Notes: generated from the letters alone by a model not told the origin. A DNA stretch of 64,000 bases from Burkholderiales bacterium (GCA_016191525.1 JACPOK010000014.1:372001-436000), one strand, 5' to 3'; shown: positions 25,302-38,322, counted from the stretch's first letter. Numbers and translations: made by a program.

Positions 25302-26465
25302 CTACCGCCCGGGCCGCAGCCACGCCCCGAGTTGCCGCCCTACTTCCTCGCTGCGCAGCAACTCCATGTGGTTCGTCCCATACACCACGCACTGCGCAGC
25401 CTTCGCGAACCCCAGCGTGCGCGCCGTATCGTCGTGCTGCCCCAGCGCGCTGCGCAGCGGCACCAGGCCGTCGCCGACCAGGCGTTGGGCGAGCAGGCTG
25501 CGCTTTGACGCGGTGGTGGCGGCCACGGTGTAGCAGGCCACACCCTCGGGCAGGGGCACGGGTATGCGCTTGTCGGCCTTGCGGCTGAAGCGGTCCTGCC
25601 CTTCCCAGTCTTCGTCCAGCACGTGGCCGTAGCGCAGGTCGGTGATGCCGGCGCTGCGCAGGGCCGTGAGCTTCTTGAACGGCGCGCTGTAAGGCGTGGC
25701 GCCCAGCATCACATCGACCCAGTTGCCCGCGCGCTCCAGCGGCGCGCCGTGGTGCGGTGTGCCCAGGAACACGATGTTTTTAAGTTTGCCTGGCCAGGCC
25801 ATGCCTTGTTCATTGGCGTAGTGCAATGCGCTGCGCGTGACCAAGCCGCCCATGCTGTGCACGATGACGGTGAGCTCCTTCACCGCCACCGGCCACTTCG
25901 CCAGCAACTGCTCCAGCTGGGCGGCCAGCTCGCGGCCGTTCTGTGAGGTGTGCAGGCCGGTGTTGTAGCGCACGCCCACCGTGCTGTAGCCCAGCGCCTC
26001 GATGGCGGGCGTGTGCGCCTGCCAGCATTGCTCGTTCATGCACAGGCCATGCACCAGCACGGCGATCTTGCTGCCGGCTTTACCATCGTGGTGCAGGCTC
26101 ATGCGCGTGGCGAGCGGGTTTTTGGTTTCGGCCAGCCTGTCGCCCATCACACCATTGAGTGCGGCCAGCACCGCGTCGCGCTCGGGGGTGGAGGCGCCCT
26201 TGCTGCCCTTTTCCAGCAGCGGCTCCAGGCGCGACAGCGCCGCTTCAGCGCCTTTGGCTACCAGCTGCGTCACGCCGCGCACGCTGCCGTACACCAGGCC
26301 GGTGATGCCGCCGGTGCGGCCCGCGCCCTTGCCGCGCACGCCCAGGGTGCCCCACACCGATTGGTGCACGCCCTCGGCGATGCCGGTCACCGCCACGGTG
26401 GCATCGGTGGCCAGCTTCGCGATGGCGCGGGCGTCCGAGGGGCGCAGGTGCTTGAGCGGGTTCAT
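25302..26465 (-). CDS. Alpha/beta hydrolase (PGAP1/lipase-like)
   Basis: 387 residues. A ~120-residue helical, glycine-rich N-terminus precedes an alpha/beta-hydrolase core: oxyanion region LVHGLCMNEQCW, nucleophile S204 in VHSMGGLVT, GTPHHGAPLE, an acidic residue in VGDGLVPLRSA and a late His (GTNHMELL). This is the layout of PGAP1-like esterases and triacylglycerol lipases; no signal peptide is seen. It is divergent from the ATP-grasp/alpha-E fusion, whose likely promoter overlaps this gene's start. Substrate unknown; it recurs beside the peptide-ligation module, but association is inference. Confidence 0.87.
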   Translation of the reverse strand: MNPLKHLRPSDARAIAKLATDATVAVTGIAEGVHQSVWGTLGVRGKGAGRTGGITGLVYGSVRGVTQLVAKGAEAALSRLEPLLEKGSKGASTPERDAVLAALNGVMGDRLAETKNPLATRMSLHHDGKAGSKIAVLVHGLCMNEQCWQAHTPAIEALGYSTVGVRYNTGLHTSQNGRELAAQLEQLLAKWPVAVKELTVIVHSMGGLVTRSALHYANEQGMAWPGKLKNIVFLGTPHHGAPLERAGNWVDVMLGATPYSAPFKKLTALRSAGITDLRYGHVLDEDWEGQDRFSRKADKRIPVPLPEGVACYTVAATTASKRSLLAQRLVGDGLVPLRSALGQHDDTARTLGFAKAAQCVVYGTNHMELLRSEEVGRQLGAWLRPGR

Positions 26466-26486
26466 TGCGGGTCATGGTAGCAGTGC

Positions 26487-26492
26487 GACAAT
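26487..26492 (+). promoter_or_regulatory. -10-like hexamer close to start codon
   Basis: GACAAT, 8 bases before GTG 26501, with TTGCGG (26465-26470) 16 bases further upstream as a possible -35. It supports the GTG start and a leaderless transcript. Confidence 0.35.
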
Positions 26493-26500
26493 GGCGCAAC

Positions 26501-29140
26501 GTGGACAAACAACCCGATTCACTCGATTCGCTGTTCGGCGCGCAGCCCGATGAAACGCCCGCGGCCCTGGCAGCCGCGCTGGCTCCCCCGGCCGCCGCCG
26601 GCCACTACGACGAGCTGCGTGGCGGGGTCTCCGCGCCGCTGGACGAAACCCCGGCCGCTCCCAAATCTGTAGCGCCCCACGCACTGCCCGTGCGGGCCTG
26701 GGGCCGTTTCTTCGAGAACCTGGGGCGTGAGGGCTTCAATGACCTGAACCGCCGCACCCACAACCTGGAACGCCAGGTGCGCGACAACGGCGTCACCTAC
26801 AACGTGTATGCCGATGCCCACGGCCCGCAGCGGCCCTGGTCGCTGGACCTGTTCCCGCTGGTGATCACGCCGCAAAGCTGGCAGCAGCTGGAGACCGGTG
26901 TGCTGCAGCGCGTGAAGCTGCTTGACAGGGTGATGGCCGACGTCTATGGCGAGCAGACCCTGCTGGCCAAAAACCTGCTGCCGCCGGCGCTGGTGCACGG
27001 CCACCCCGGCTACCTGCGCCCCATGCACGGGGTGCGGCCCGCGGGCGGCACCCACCTGCACATTGCCGCGTTCGACATGGCGCGCGACCCGCATGGCGAC
27101 TGGTGGGTGGTGTCGCAGCGCACGCAGGCGCCTTCGGGCCTGGGCTACCTGCTGGAAAACCGCCTCATCACCTCGCGCCTGTTCCCCGAAGCTTTTGGCG
27201 ACCTGCGGGTGCAGCGCCTGGCCGCCAGCTACCGCGCGCTGGTGGATGGCCTGAAGCAGATGTGCCCCACCACCGACGACCCGCACATCGTGCTGCTCAC
27301 GCCGGGGCCGTACAACGAAACCTATTTCGAGCATGCGTACCTGGCCCGCTACCTGGGCCTGACGCTGGTCGAGGGCAGCGACCTCACGGTGCGCGACCAG
27401 CGCCTGTACCTCAAGACGCTCAAAGGCCTGGAGCCGGTGCACGGCATCCTGAAGCGCCTGGACGATGAATTCCTGGACCCGCTGGAGCTGCGCAGCGATT
27501 CGCGGCTGGGCGTGCCCGGCCTGCTGCAGGCCATCCGCGCGGGCAACGTACTGGTGGCCAATGCACCGGGCTCGGCCTTTCTGGAGTCGACGGCGATGCT
27601 GGGCTTTTTGCCGGCGCTGTCTCGCCACCTGCTGGGCGAGGAATTGCAGCTGCCCTCGCTGGCCACCTGGTGGTGTGGCGAGCGCGCGGCGATGGAGGCG
27701 GTGCTGCCGCGCCTGCGCGAAAGCGTGATCAAGCCGACGTATGCAGGCGCCGGAGCCGGCGCGGTGCTGGGCAAGTCGCTGTCGCGCCGCGAGCTGGACG
27801 AATGGGCCGGCCGCATCGTGCGCGAGAGCGAGGACTACACGGTGCAGGCCTACCTGCCGCTGTCGCAGATGCCCACCTGGAAAAGCGCCAGCATCATCCC
27901 CGGCGCGCGCGGCGCCAACCGCATCGTGCCGCGCTCGCTGATGCTGCGCGTGTTCGCCGTGTCCGACGGGCCGCAGTCATGGCGCGTGCTGCCCGGCGGG
28001 CTGACGCGCATCGCCAGCGCCGAGCTGGAAATTGCTTCCATGCAGCGCGGCGGCAGCAGCGCCGACACCTGGGTCATGACCGACGGCGTGGTGGACCCCA
28101 CCAGCCTGCTGCAGCACGAGCAGCCCGCGGCCAGCATGTCGCACCGCGCGCGCAGCGCCACCAGCCGCGCCGCCGAAAACCTGTTCTGGCTGGGCCGCTA
28201 TACCGAGCGCACCGAGAACACCACGCGCCTCGCGCGCGTGGCGCTGGAAAGCCTGAACGGTGAAGACCAAACCTCGCAGCCGCTGCTGGCCTGGCTGGGC
28301 GAGCTGGCCACCGCGCATGCGCTGGTGCTGCCCGCCGTGCCGGCGCCCACGCACGCGCGCCGCGTGTTCGAGCGCTCGCTGATCGCCGCGCTGGCCGGCC
28401 CCGACCACGCCAGCGTGGGCTACAACCTGAGCGCGCTGCGCAACGCGGCCTCGGCCGTGCGCGAGCGCCTGTCGCAGGAACAGTGGAACGTGATCGTGCG
28501 CGCCGAGAAGGAGTTTCTCGAAAGCTGCGCCGCCAGCGCCGAGGACGGCGACTATTCGTCGGTGGAGGCGCTGCGCGTGCTGGAAGCGCTGTCGGAACAC
28601 ACCGCCACCATGACCGGCGCGCAAACCGACCGCATGACGCGCGACGACGGCTGGCGCCTGCTCTCCAGCGGCCGCCACCTGGAGCGGCTGGCGTTCCTTT
28701 CATCCGTGCTGGCCCATGCGTTCGAGACCGGCTCTGTGTTCGACGAGGGGGGCTTCGAGGCGCTGGTGTCCCTCTTCGACAGCACCATCACCTTCCACGC
28801 GCAGTACCAGCAGCGCCACGACATCACCGCCCTGCTCGACCTGCTGGTGCTGGACCGCGACAACCCGCGCTCGCTGGGCTGGGTGGCGCAGACGCTGCGC
28901 GGCCGGCTGGCCAAGCTGGCGGGCAGCGCGCCGGGCAAGCTGCCCGAGATCGCGCTCACCGTGCCCAACCCGCAGGAGTGGGCGCTGGAAACCATCTGTG
29001 AGCGCGATGCCGACGGCAACTACGCCAACCTGCTCGATCTGCTGCAGCAATGCACCGACGCGGCCTACAGCCTCTCGGACGACCTGAGCGCGCGCTACTT
29101 CACCCACTCGGGCGAGTCACGCCACAGCGTCGGCGTATAA
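26501..29140 (+). CDS. Fused circularly permuted ATP-grasp and alpha-E protein
   Basis: About 879 residues from GTG 26501 (MDKQPDSLDSLFGAQ); ATG 26474 would add nine residues. After a ~60-residue proline/alanine linker, the ATP-grasp half has the same landmarks as the stand-alone gene at 12257 (VVSQRTQAPSGLGYLLENR; VLLTPGPYNETYFEH; PTYAGAGAGAVLGK). From about residue 545 the alpha-E half begins (AENLFWLGRYTERTENTTRL). The pair at 11295-13753 is therefore a split paralogue. It is followed by a transglutaminase gene. A 17-bp palindrome at 26657-26673 encodes APKSVA in the linker. Confidence 0.92.
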   Translation: MDKQPDSLDSLFGAQPDETPAALAAALAPPAAAGHYDELRGGVSAPLDETPAAPKSVAPHALPVRAWGRFFENLGREGFNDLNRRTHNLERQVRDNGVTYNVYADAHGPQRPWSLDLFPLVITPQSWQQLETGVLQRVKLLDRVMADVYGEQTLLAKNLLPPALVHGHPGYLRPMHGVRPAGGTHLHIAAFDMARDPHGDWWVVSQRTQAPSGLGYLLENRLITSRLFPEAFGDLRVQRLAASYRALVDGLKQMCPTTDDPHIVLLTPGPYNETYFEHAYLARYLGLTLVEGSDLTVRDQRLYLKTLKGLEPVHGILKRLDDEFLDPLELRSDSRLGVPGLLQAIRAGNVLVANAPGSAFLESTAMLGFLPALSRHLLGEELQLPSLATWWCGERAAMEAVLPRLRESVIKPTYAGAGAGAVLGKSLSRRELDEWAGRIVRESEDYTVQAYLPLSQMPTWKSASIIPGARGANRIVPRSLMLRVFAVSDGPQSWRVLPGGLTRIASAELEIASMQRGGSSADTWVMTDGVVDPTSLLQHEQPAASMSHRARSATSRAAENLFWLGRYTERTENTTRLARVALESLNGEDQTSQPLLAWLGELATAHALVLPAVPAPTHARRVFERSLIAALAGPDHASVGYNLSALRNAASAVRERLSQEQWNVIVRAEKEFLESCAASAEDGDYSSVEALRVLEALSEHTATMTGAQTDRMTRDDGWRLLSSGRHLERLAFLSSVLAHAFETGSVFDEGGFEALVSLFDSTITFHAQYQQRHDITALLDLLVLDRDNPRSLGWVAQTLRGRLAKLAGSAPGKLPEIALTVPNPQEWALETICERDADGNYANLLDLLQQCTDAAYSLSDDLSARYFTHSGESRHSVGV
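26657..26673. repeat. 17-bp imperfect palindrome, copy 3
   Basis: GCTCCCAAATCTGTAGC, in-frame in the N-terminal linker of the ATP-grasp/alpha-E fusion; 15 of 17 bases match copy 2. Confidence 0.6.
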
Positions 29141-29144
29141 ACAT

Positions 29145-29214
29145 GGCCCCCACGCTTGTCACTTCGTGTACTGCGCTGCCCCCCGAGGGGGCTTCAGTCG
29201 CCTTGGGGCGGCCC
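29145..29214 (+). repeat. GC-rich interspersed palindromic element, copy 2
   Basis: GGCCCCCACGCTTGTCACTT onward, then CTGCGCTGCC, CCCGAGGGGGCTTCAGTCGC and TTGGGGCGGCC. It matches the minus strand of 11228-11290. It fills nearly the whole spacer between the alpha-E fusion (stop 29140) and the transglutaminase start (29231). Confidence 0.75.
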
Positions 29215-29230
29215 TGCGGAGACTGACATC

Positions 29231-30154
29231 ATGCTGCTGCGCGTCGTCCACGAAACCTGCTACGACTATTCGCCGCCGGTGAAAACCGCGCAGCACATGG
29301 CGCACCTGAAGCCCCAGCACAACGCGCTGCAGCAGGTGCTCAGCCACCAGCTGCGCATCAACCCCTCGCCCGTGCAGCAGACCGAAACCACCGACGTGTA
29401 TGGCAACACGCGCGCCTTTTTCAGCCTGGCGGGCGCGCACGACGAGCTGATGGTGGTGGCCGACAGCGTGGTCGCCACCACCGCGCCCGCCGCGCCCGAA
29501 AGCAGCCCCGCGTGGGAGGTGGTGCGCGAGCGCATGCGCTACCACCGCGGCGCCGCCTGGGACCCGGCCAGTGAATTCGTCTTTGCCTCGCCCTATGTGC
29601 CGCGGCACGACAACTTCCTGGACTACGCGCGCGCCAGCTTCGCACCGCAGCGCCCGCTGCTGGAAGCGGCGCAGGATTTGATGTCGCGCATCCATGCCGA
29701 CTTTGTCTATGAAACCGAAGCCACCGACGTGAGCACGCCCGCGCTGGAAGCGCTGGAAATGCGCAAGGGCGTGTGCCAGGATTTCGCCCACATCATGCTG
29801 GGGTGCCTCCGCAGCCTGGGCCTGCCGGCGCGCTATGTCAGCGGCTACCTGCTCACCTCACCGCTGCCCGGCCACGAGCGGCTGGTGGGCGCCGATGCTT
29901 CGCACGCCTGGGTATCCGTGTACCTGCCGGAAGCGGACGGCCCCGGCGTATGGGCCGACCTGGACCCCACCAACGACCGCGCGCCCGGCGAAGACTATGT
30001 GACGCTGGCCACTGGCCGCGACTACGCCGACGTTTCGCCCATGCGCGGCGTGATCCACGGCGGCGCCAACCACACGCTGAAGGTGGCCGTCACCGTCACA
30101 CCCATGGAGTCGCCCGCTCCTACAATGGCGCCAACTTCCGGGGAACAAACATGA
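29231..30154 (+). CDS. Transglutaminase family protein (small form)
   Basis: 307 residues. N-terminal beta-sandwich (MLLRVVHETCYDYSPPV) and transglutaminase core with C182 (GVCQDFAHIML), H225 (ADASHAWVSVYL) and D245 (WADLDPTNDR). The D/N-rich LDPTND and 'CQDFAH' are typical of the bacterial cysteine-protease-like transglutaminases paired with ATP-grasp/alpha-E genes. It is the third component of the second module. The stop overlaps the ridA start by 4 bp (ATGA). Confidence 0.9.
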   Translation: MLLRVVHETCYDYSPPVKTAQHMAHLKPQHNALQQVLSHQLRINPSPVQQTETTDVYGNTRAFFSLAGAHDELMVVADSVVATTAPAAPESSPAWEVVRERMRYHRGAAWDPASEFVFASPYVPRHDNFLDYARASFAPQRPLLEAAQDLMSRIHADFVYETEATDVSTPALEALEMRKGVCQDFAHIMLGCLRSLGLPARYVSGYLLTSPLPGHERLVGADASHAWVSVYLPEADGPGVWADLDPTNDRAPGEDYVTLATGRDYADVSPMRGVIHGGANHTLKVAVTVTPMESPAPTMAPTSGEQT

Positions 30155-30606
30155 GCGTGTACGACAAGCTGAAGGAACTCAACATCACCCTGCCGCCGGT
30201 GGCCACGCCCGCCGCGGCCTACATGCCGTTCGTGCAGACCGGCAACCTGGTTTTCCTGTCGGGCCACATCGCCAGGAAGGACGGCAAGGCCTGGGTCGGC
30301 CAGCTGGGCAAGACCATGACCACCGACGAAGGCAAGCTGGCCGCCCGCGCCATCGCGATTGACCTGATGGGCACGCTGCACGCCGCGGTTGGCGACCTGA
30401 ACAAGGTGCGCCGCATCGTCAAGCTGGTGAGCCTGGTGAACTCCACCGGTGAATTCACCGAGCACCACCTGGTGACCAACGGCGCCAGCGAGCTGCTGGC
30501 CCAGGTGTTCGGCGACAAGGGCAGCCACGCCCGCGCCGCTTTCGGCGTCGCGCAGATCCCGATGGGCGCCTGCGTTGAAATCGAGATGGTCGCCGAGCTC
30601 GGCTAG
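30151..30606 (+). CDS. RidA family protein
   Basis: 151 residues, a RidA/YjgF-type trimeric protein of the slightly longer subfamily. Visible landmarks are FVQTGNLVFLSGHIA, the central GDLNKVRRIVKLVSLV and the C-terminal AQIPMGACVEIEMVAE containing the glutamate of the active-site cleft. True RidA deaminates reactive enamines/imines; the Arg expected in RidA proper is less clear here, so substrate may differ. RBS GGGGAA precedes the ATG. A TACAAT (30121-30126) could be its own -10. Confidence 0.87.
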   Translation: MSVYDKLKELNITLPPVATPAAAYMPFVQTGNLVFLSGHIARKDGKAWVGQLGKTMTTDEGKLAARAIAIDLMGTLHAAVGDLNKVRRIVKLVSLVNSTGEFTEHHLVTNGASELLAQVFGDKGSHARAAFGVAQIPMGACVEIEMVAELG

Positions 30607-30619
30607 CCGCCTGCGCGCT

Positions 30620-31381
30620 ATGCCACGCGGCATCGCGATCGCCATCGCCCTGGCGCTGGTGTTTTATCTGGGCTTGTGCGCCCTGCTATTCTTTTTCCAG
30701 CGCTCGCTAATCTATTTTCCGCAGCCGCGGTCGGCCACAGCGGCCGCCACCATTGCGCTCCCCATCGACAGGAACCAGGTGCTGGTTACGGTCCGGCCCC
30801 ACGCAGGACCGGACGCCGTCGTCTATTTCGGCGGCAACGCCGAGGATGTGTCGTCCAGCCTGGCGACGCTGGCTGCCGCTTTCCCCAGCCATGCCCTCTA
30901 TCTGCTGCACTACCGCGGTTACGGCGGCAGCGCCGGCACACCGTCCGAGGCGGCGCTCTATGCCGACGCTCTGGCCCTGTTCGACAAAGTGCGCGCCGAA
31001 CATGGCAACGTGGTCGCAGTGGGCCGCAGCCTGGGTAGCGGCCTTGCCGTGCGGCTCGCCAGCGTGAAGCCGGTGGCGCGCCTGGTGCTGATAACGCCCT
31101 ACGACAGCATCCAGGAACTGGCGGCGCAGCAGTTCCCTTATTTCCCCGTGCGCTGGCTGTTGCAGGACAAGTTTGAATCGTGGCGCTACGCGCCGCTGGT
31201 GAACGCGCCCACGCTGCTCATCGCGGCTGAGCACGACGAAGTGATTCCAGGTGCGAGCACCCGGGCGCTGCAAGGACGCTTTCGCCCCGGGATCGCTGCG
31301 TTAACGGTGGTGCCCGGTGCGGGCCACAACACGATTTCCGCCGACGCCAGCTACGTGAAGCTGCTCGGCGGCGTGCGCTAG
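30620..31381 (+). CDS. Membrane-anchored alpha/beta hydrolase
   Basis: 253 residues. The start at ATG 30620 gives an N-terminal signal anchor (about residues 5-28), followed by a serine hydrolase core: HYRGYGGSAGTPSE, nucleophile motif VGRSLGSGLA, AEHDEVIPG (Asp) and PGAGHNTIS (His). It resembles the FrsA/ABHD13-like 'alpha/beta hydrolase' group of predicted periplasmic-facing hydrolases. It begins 13 bp after ridA. It converges on parC. Confidence 0.85.
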   Translation: MPRGIAIAIALALVFYLGLCALLFFFQRSLIYFPQPRSATAAATIALPIDRNQVLVTVRPHAGPDAVVYFGGNAEDVSSSLATLAAAFPSHALYLLHYRGYGGSAGTPSEAALYADALALFDKVRAEHGNVVAVGRSLGSGLAVRLASVKPVARLVLITPYDSIQELAAQQFPYFPVRWLLQDKFESWRYAPLVNAPTLLIAAEHDEVIPGASTRALQGRFRPGIAALTVVPGAGHNTISADASYVKLLGGVR

Positions 31382-31413
31382 GGATGGATCCCGGATCAAG
31401 TCCGAGATGACAG

Positions 31414-31420
<7 letters not shown>
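31382..31420. repeat. Short palindromic intergenic repeat overlapping the parC stop codon
   Basis: GGATGGATCCCGGATCAAG, then TCCGAGATGACAGTCATTCC. This is the widespread bacterial repeat whose translation on one strand gives VI-DLIRDP. The core pairs CGGA / TCCG around TCAAG. Its right edge carries the last parC codons and the TGA at 31414-31416. Confidence 0.5.
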
Positions 31421-33744
<2,324 letters not shown>

Positions 33745-33778
33745 GGGAAATCAGGTAAGGGGAAAACGAAGGAAAGGT

Positions 33779-34915
33779 TCAGGCCAGCTCGTCGGCGCTC
33801 ATGGCGCTGATGCGGCGCTCGCCAGGGTGCAGCAATTGCGAATCCATCTGCGCGCCCATGCGCTGCACCAGCGCGCGCGAAGTCATGTCATTGACCGGCA
33901 CCAGCGCCAGCACGATGCGGAACTGCAGGAATTCGGTAGGCGCGCTGGGCAGCGGCTCTTTCAGCCCGGCCACCAGGATGCGGCTGGCCAGGTTGGCCGT
34001 GCCTTCGGCCAGGCCCACGCCTTCGCACAGCACCGCGATGCGCGAGTGCGAAAGCCGTGCCGCCACGTCGCCCTCGCCCAGCGACTGGCGTATGCGGTTG
34101 GCCGCCACCAGCACCGCCGACTCGCCCACCTCGGGGCCGAATTCAGCGGCCAGCGGGCCCAGATTTTCAATGTGCACCAGCAGCAGCACGCTGGGATGGC
34201 CGTAGCGCTTGATCAGGCTGCGCACCGCCTGCACGCGTTCGTAGAAAACCAGGGGCGTGGACAGGCCGGTGAGCGGGTCCACCGTGTTGCGCGCATCGAT
34301 GCGCACGCGCGTTTCGCTGAAGATGCGGCTGCGCCACACCGTGGCCAGGTATATGGCGAGCGACCAGGCCGCCAGCACCAGCGCCAGCGGCAGCGCCGGA
34401 TCGGGCTCGTGGTCCAGCGAACGCCAGCCCAGCCAGGCCGACCCCAGCACCAGCAGCACGTGGCCCGGGACCAGCCAGGTGGCCCAGGGCTGGCTTTGCG
34501 GCCAGGCGCGCAGCATCATGACCACCACCACCGCCGTCCAGGCGGCCACGCCGGGCAGCAGCAGGTGCCAGCCCAGGGCCGCGTTGGCGAGCGCCAGCAC
34601 GGGCAGCAGCACGCCGCTGACGCCGATCAGCCAGCGGCGCGGGTTGCGCAGAGCGCCGGCGTGGTTGACCAGGTCGCGCAACTGCACGCCCGCCAGCGCC
34701 AGCACCAGCAGCAGCGCGCCCTCCGCCAGGTGCGGCAGGCCGCCCACCAGGCAGTAGATCGCGAGGATGGCCATCAGCGCGGAGCCCGCGTGGACCAGCA
34801 GCGAACGCTCGCCATAGGCGTTGGCGATGACGACGCTCAGGAACACCACCGCCACCTGCACGCCCACGCACAGGCCCAGGGCCACCAGCTGGTCGGGACC
34901 CGCCGGCTCAATCAC
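33779..34915 (-). CDS. Membrane protein with degenerate GGDEF domain
   Basis: 378 residues from GTG 34915, which overlaps the upstream transglycosylase stop by 8 bp. Six hydrophobic helices (about residues 10-185) precede a GGDEF-fold domain beginning DPLTGLSTPLVFYERVQAV. The GG[D/E]EF signature is replaced (ARLSHSRIAVLCEG), so diguanylate cyclase activity is unlikely. A regulatory or nucleotide-sensing role is possible. The position between parC and parE is unusual for a signalling protein. Confidence 0.8.
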   Translation of the reverse strand: MIEPAGPDQLVALGLCVGVQVAVVFLSVVIANAYGERSLLVHAGSALMAILAIYCLVGGLPHLAEGALLLVLALAGVQLRDLVNHAGALRNPRRWLIGVSGVLLPVLALANAALGWHLLLPGVAAWTAVVVVMMLRAWPQSQPWATWLVPGHVLLVLGSAWLGWRSLDHEPDPALPLALVLAAWSLAIYLATVWRSRIFSETRVRIDARNTVDPLTGLSTPLVFYERVQAVRSLIKRYGHPSVLLLVHIENLGPLAAEFGPEVGESAVLVAANRIRQSLGEGDVAARLSHSRIAVLCEGVGLAEGTANLASRILVAGLKEPLPSAPTEFLQFRIVLALVPVNDMTSRALVQRMGAQMDSQLLHPGERRISAMSADELA

Positions 34916-35741
34916 GCTCGATTTTGAATTCGGAAGCGGCCGCGGCCACCGGGACCAGGGGCGCGCCCGCAGGCAGGTTGCCGCGGCCCGCCGCACCACC
35001 CATGGGGGCGGCCGGCACGGCGGGCAGTTCCATGCGGATGCGCGCGGGCGAGCGGCCGCCGCCCGCCGACATCGAAGGCGGCTTGAGCATGCCGTACAGC
35101 TGCATCACCGTCTTCACGTAGTTCTGGGTCTCCCGGAAATTGGGGATCTTGTTGCCGGCCCGCTGCACCGCGCCTTCGCCCGCGTTGTAGGCGGCCAGCG
35201 CCAGCTCGAGGTTGCCGGGGAACAGCTTGAGCAGGTAGCTGAGGTAGCTGGAACCGGCGCGGATGTTCACCCGGGGGTCGGCCAGCTTTTTCTCCAGCGT
35301 GGTCTTGCGATCGGCCGACACGCCGTAACGCTCGGCGGTGGCGGGCATCACCTGCATCAGGCCGATGGCGCCCTTGGGGGAGACCGCGCTGCTGTCGAAA
35401 CCCGATTCGGTGGCGATCAGCGCCTGCAGCAGCTCATAGTCGATGTGGTGGGTGTTGGAAGCTTCGCGCAGGTGGTGCTTGACCTGCTTGTAGCTGGGCG
35501 AGACCTCGAAGAAGGCGATCAGCTTGGGCGGCGCGGTGGGTACCGCCACGGCTCGGGGCGTGCCCAGCCCGCGCGAGGTGTCAAAGCTCTCGCCCCCGCG
35601 AAAGAACAGCTCATAGCGCTCGTCCTGCTTGTCGGCGGCGAAATGCGCGACGCCCTTGGCATCGATGTAGCCCCAGACCTCGGCCTGCGCCAGCGGCGCG
35701 AGGCCTAGCGCCAGCACCACGGCGGCAAGCAGCCTGCGCAT
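34908..35741 (-). CDS. Lytic transglycosylase, SLT domain
   Basis: 277 residues with a signal peptide (MRRLLAAVVLALGLAPLAQA), an N-terminal DUF4124-like stretch (WGYIDAKGVAHFA), then the SLT domain: catalytic Glu in LLQALIATESGFDSSAVSPK, GAIGLMQVMPATAERYGV and LALAAYNAGEGAV. It cleaves peptidoglycan in the periplasm. The start overlaps the GNAT stop by one base (TGATG) and the 3' end overlaps the GGDEF gene by 8 bp. Confidence 0.92.
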   Translation of the reverse strand: MRRLLAAVVLALGLAPLAQAEVWGYIDAKGVAHFAADKQDERYELFFRGGESFDTSRGLGTPRAVAVPTAPPKLIAFFEVSPSYKQVKHHLREASNTHHIDYELLQALIATESGFDSSAVSPKGAIGLMQVMPATAERYGVSADRKTTLEKKLADPRVNIRAGSSYLSYLLKLFPGNLELALAAYNAGEGAVQRAGNKIPNFRETQNYVKTVMQLYGMLKPPSMSAGGGRSPARIRMELPAVPAAPMGGAAGRGNLPAGAPLVPVAAAASEFKIERD

Positions 35742-36301
35742 CACGCGAACATCTCCAGGCCCAGGCTGCGGCGGCCGGTGAATTCGGGCCGCAGCATGGA
35801 CATGACGATCAGCGACTCGAAGCCGTCCGAAACTTTCACGGCTTCGCGCAGCTGGCCCTCGACCACGAAGCCCTCGCCGTCGTACAGCGCCTTGGCGCGC
35901 GTGTTGCGGGCCTTCAGGTCCAGCCACAGGCGGTGCGCGCCCAGGTCGTCGAATGCCACCTTCTTGGCCACACGCAGCGCGGCACGGCCGAAGCCCGAAC
36001 CCTTGGCGCTGACCACCATGCGCTTGAGCTCCAGCGACTGGTTCTGGCTGCGGCAGCCGATGAGGATGAGGAAGCCCACCGCGTCCAGCCCGGGCCCGCC
36101 TTCGATGATGAAGTGCCGGAAATCGGGGAAGCGGATCGCCGCCTCGTGCTGGGTGCGCTCCCAGGGCGTGATGAAGGCCAGGTTTTCGGTGTCCTGCTCG
36201 AGCGAGAGCACGAACTCCAGGTCGCTGGTCATGGTCGGCCGCAGGCGCACCCGCGCCACCGTGCGGTCGGGGGAGCTGGCGGCGAAGTTGGCGGCGGTCA
36301 T
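35741..36301 (-). CDS. GNAT family N-acetyltransferase
   Basis: 186 residues from ATG 36301 (MTAANFAASSPDRTV). GNAT fold with acetyl-CoA-binding loop VSAKGSGFGRAALRVAKK and the C-terminal ARNTRAKALYDGEGFVVEG. It resembles RimJ/RimL-type acetyltransferases. Substrate cannot be inferred. It starts 20 bp after parE ends, and the four genes to parC read in one direction with overlaps. Confidence 0.87.
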   Translation of the reverse strand: MTAANFAASSPDRTVARVRLRPTMTSDLEFVLSLEQDTENLAFITPWERTQHEAAIRFPDFRHFIIEGGPGLDAVGFLILIGCRSQNQSLELKRMVVSAKGSGFGRAALRVAKKVAFDDLGAHRLWLDLKARNTRAKALYDGEGFVVEGQLREAVKVSDGFESLIVMSMLRPEFTGRRSLGLEMFA

Positions 36302-36320
36302 GAACGGTTTGTCTCTTGTC

Positions 36321-38288
<1,968 letters not shown>

Positions 38289-38322
38289 GGGAGGGGGATT
38301 GTAGTCGTTGGGGCGCTGAACA

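Noticed and set aside
30688-30704. GCTATTCTTTTTCCAGC in the hydrolase gene as an eighth 17-mer
   Set aside because: Right arm is CCAGC instead of (G/A)TAGC or GAGC, it is in another codon phase, and the AT-rich middle simply encodes a hydrophobic helix.
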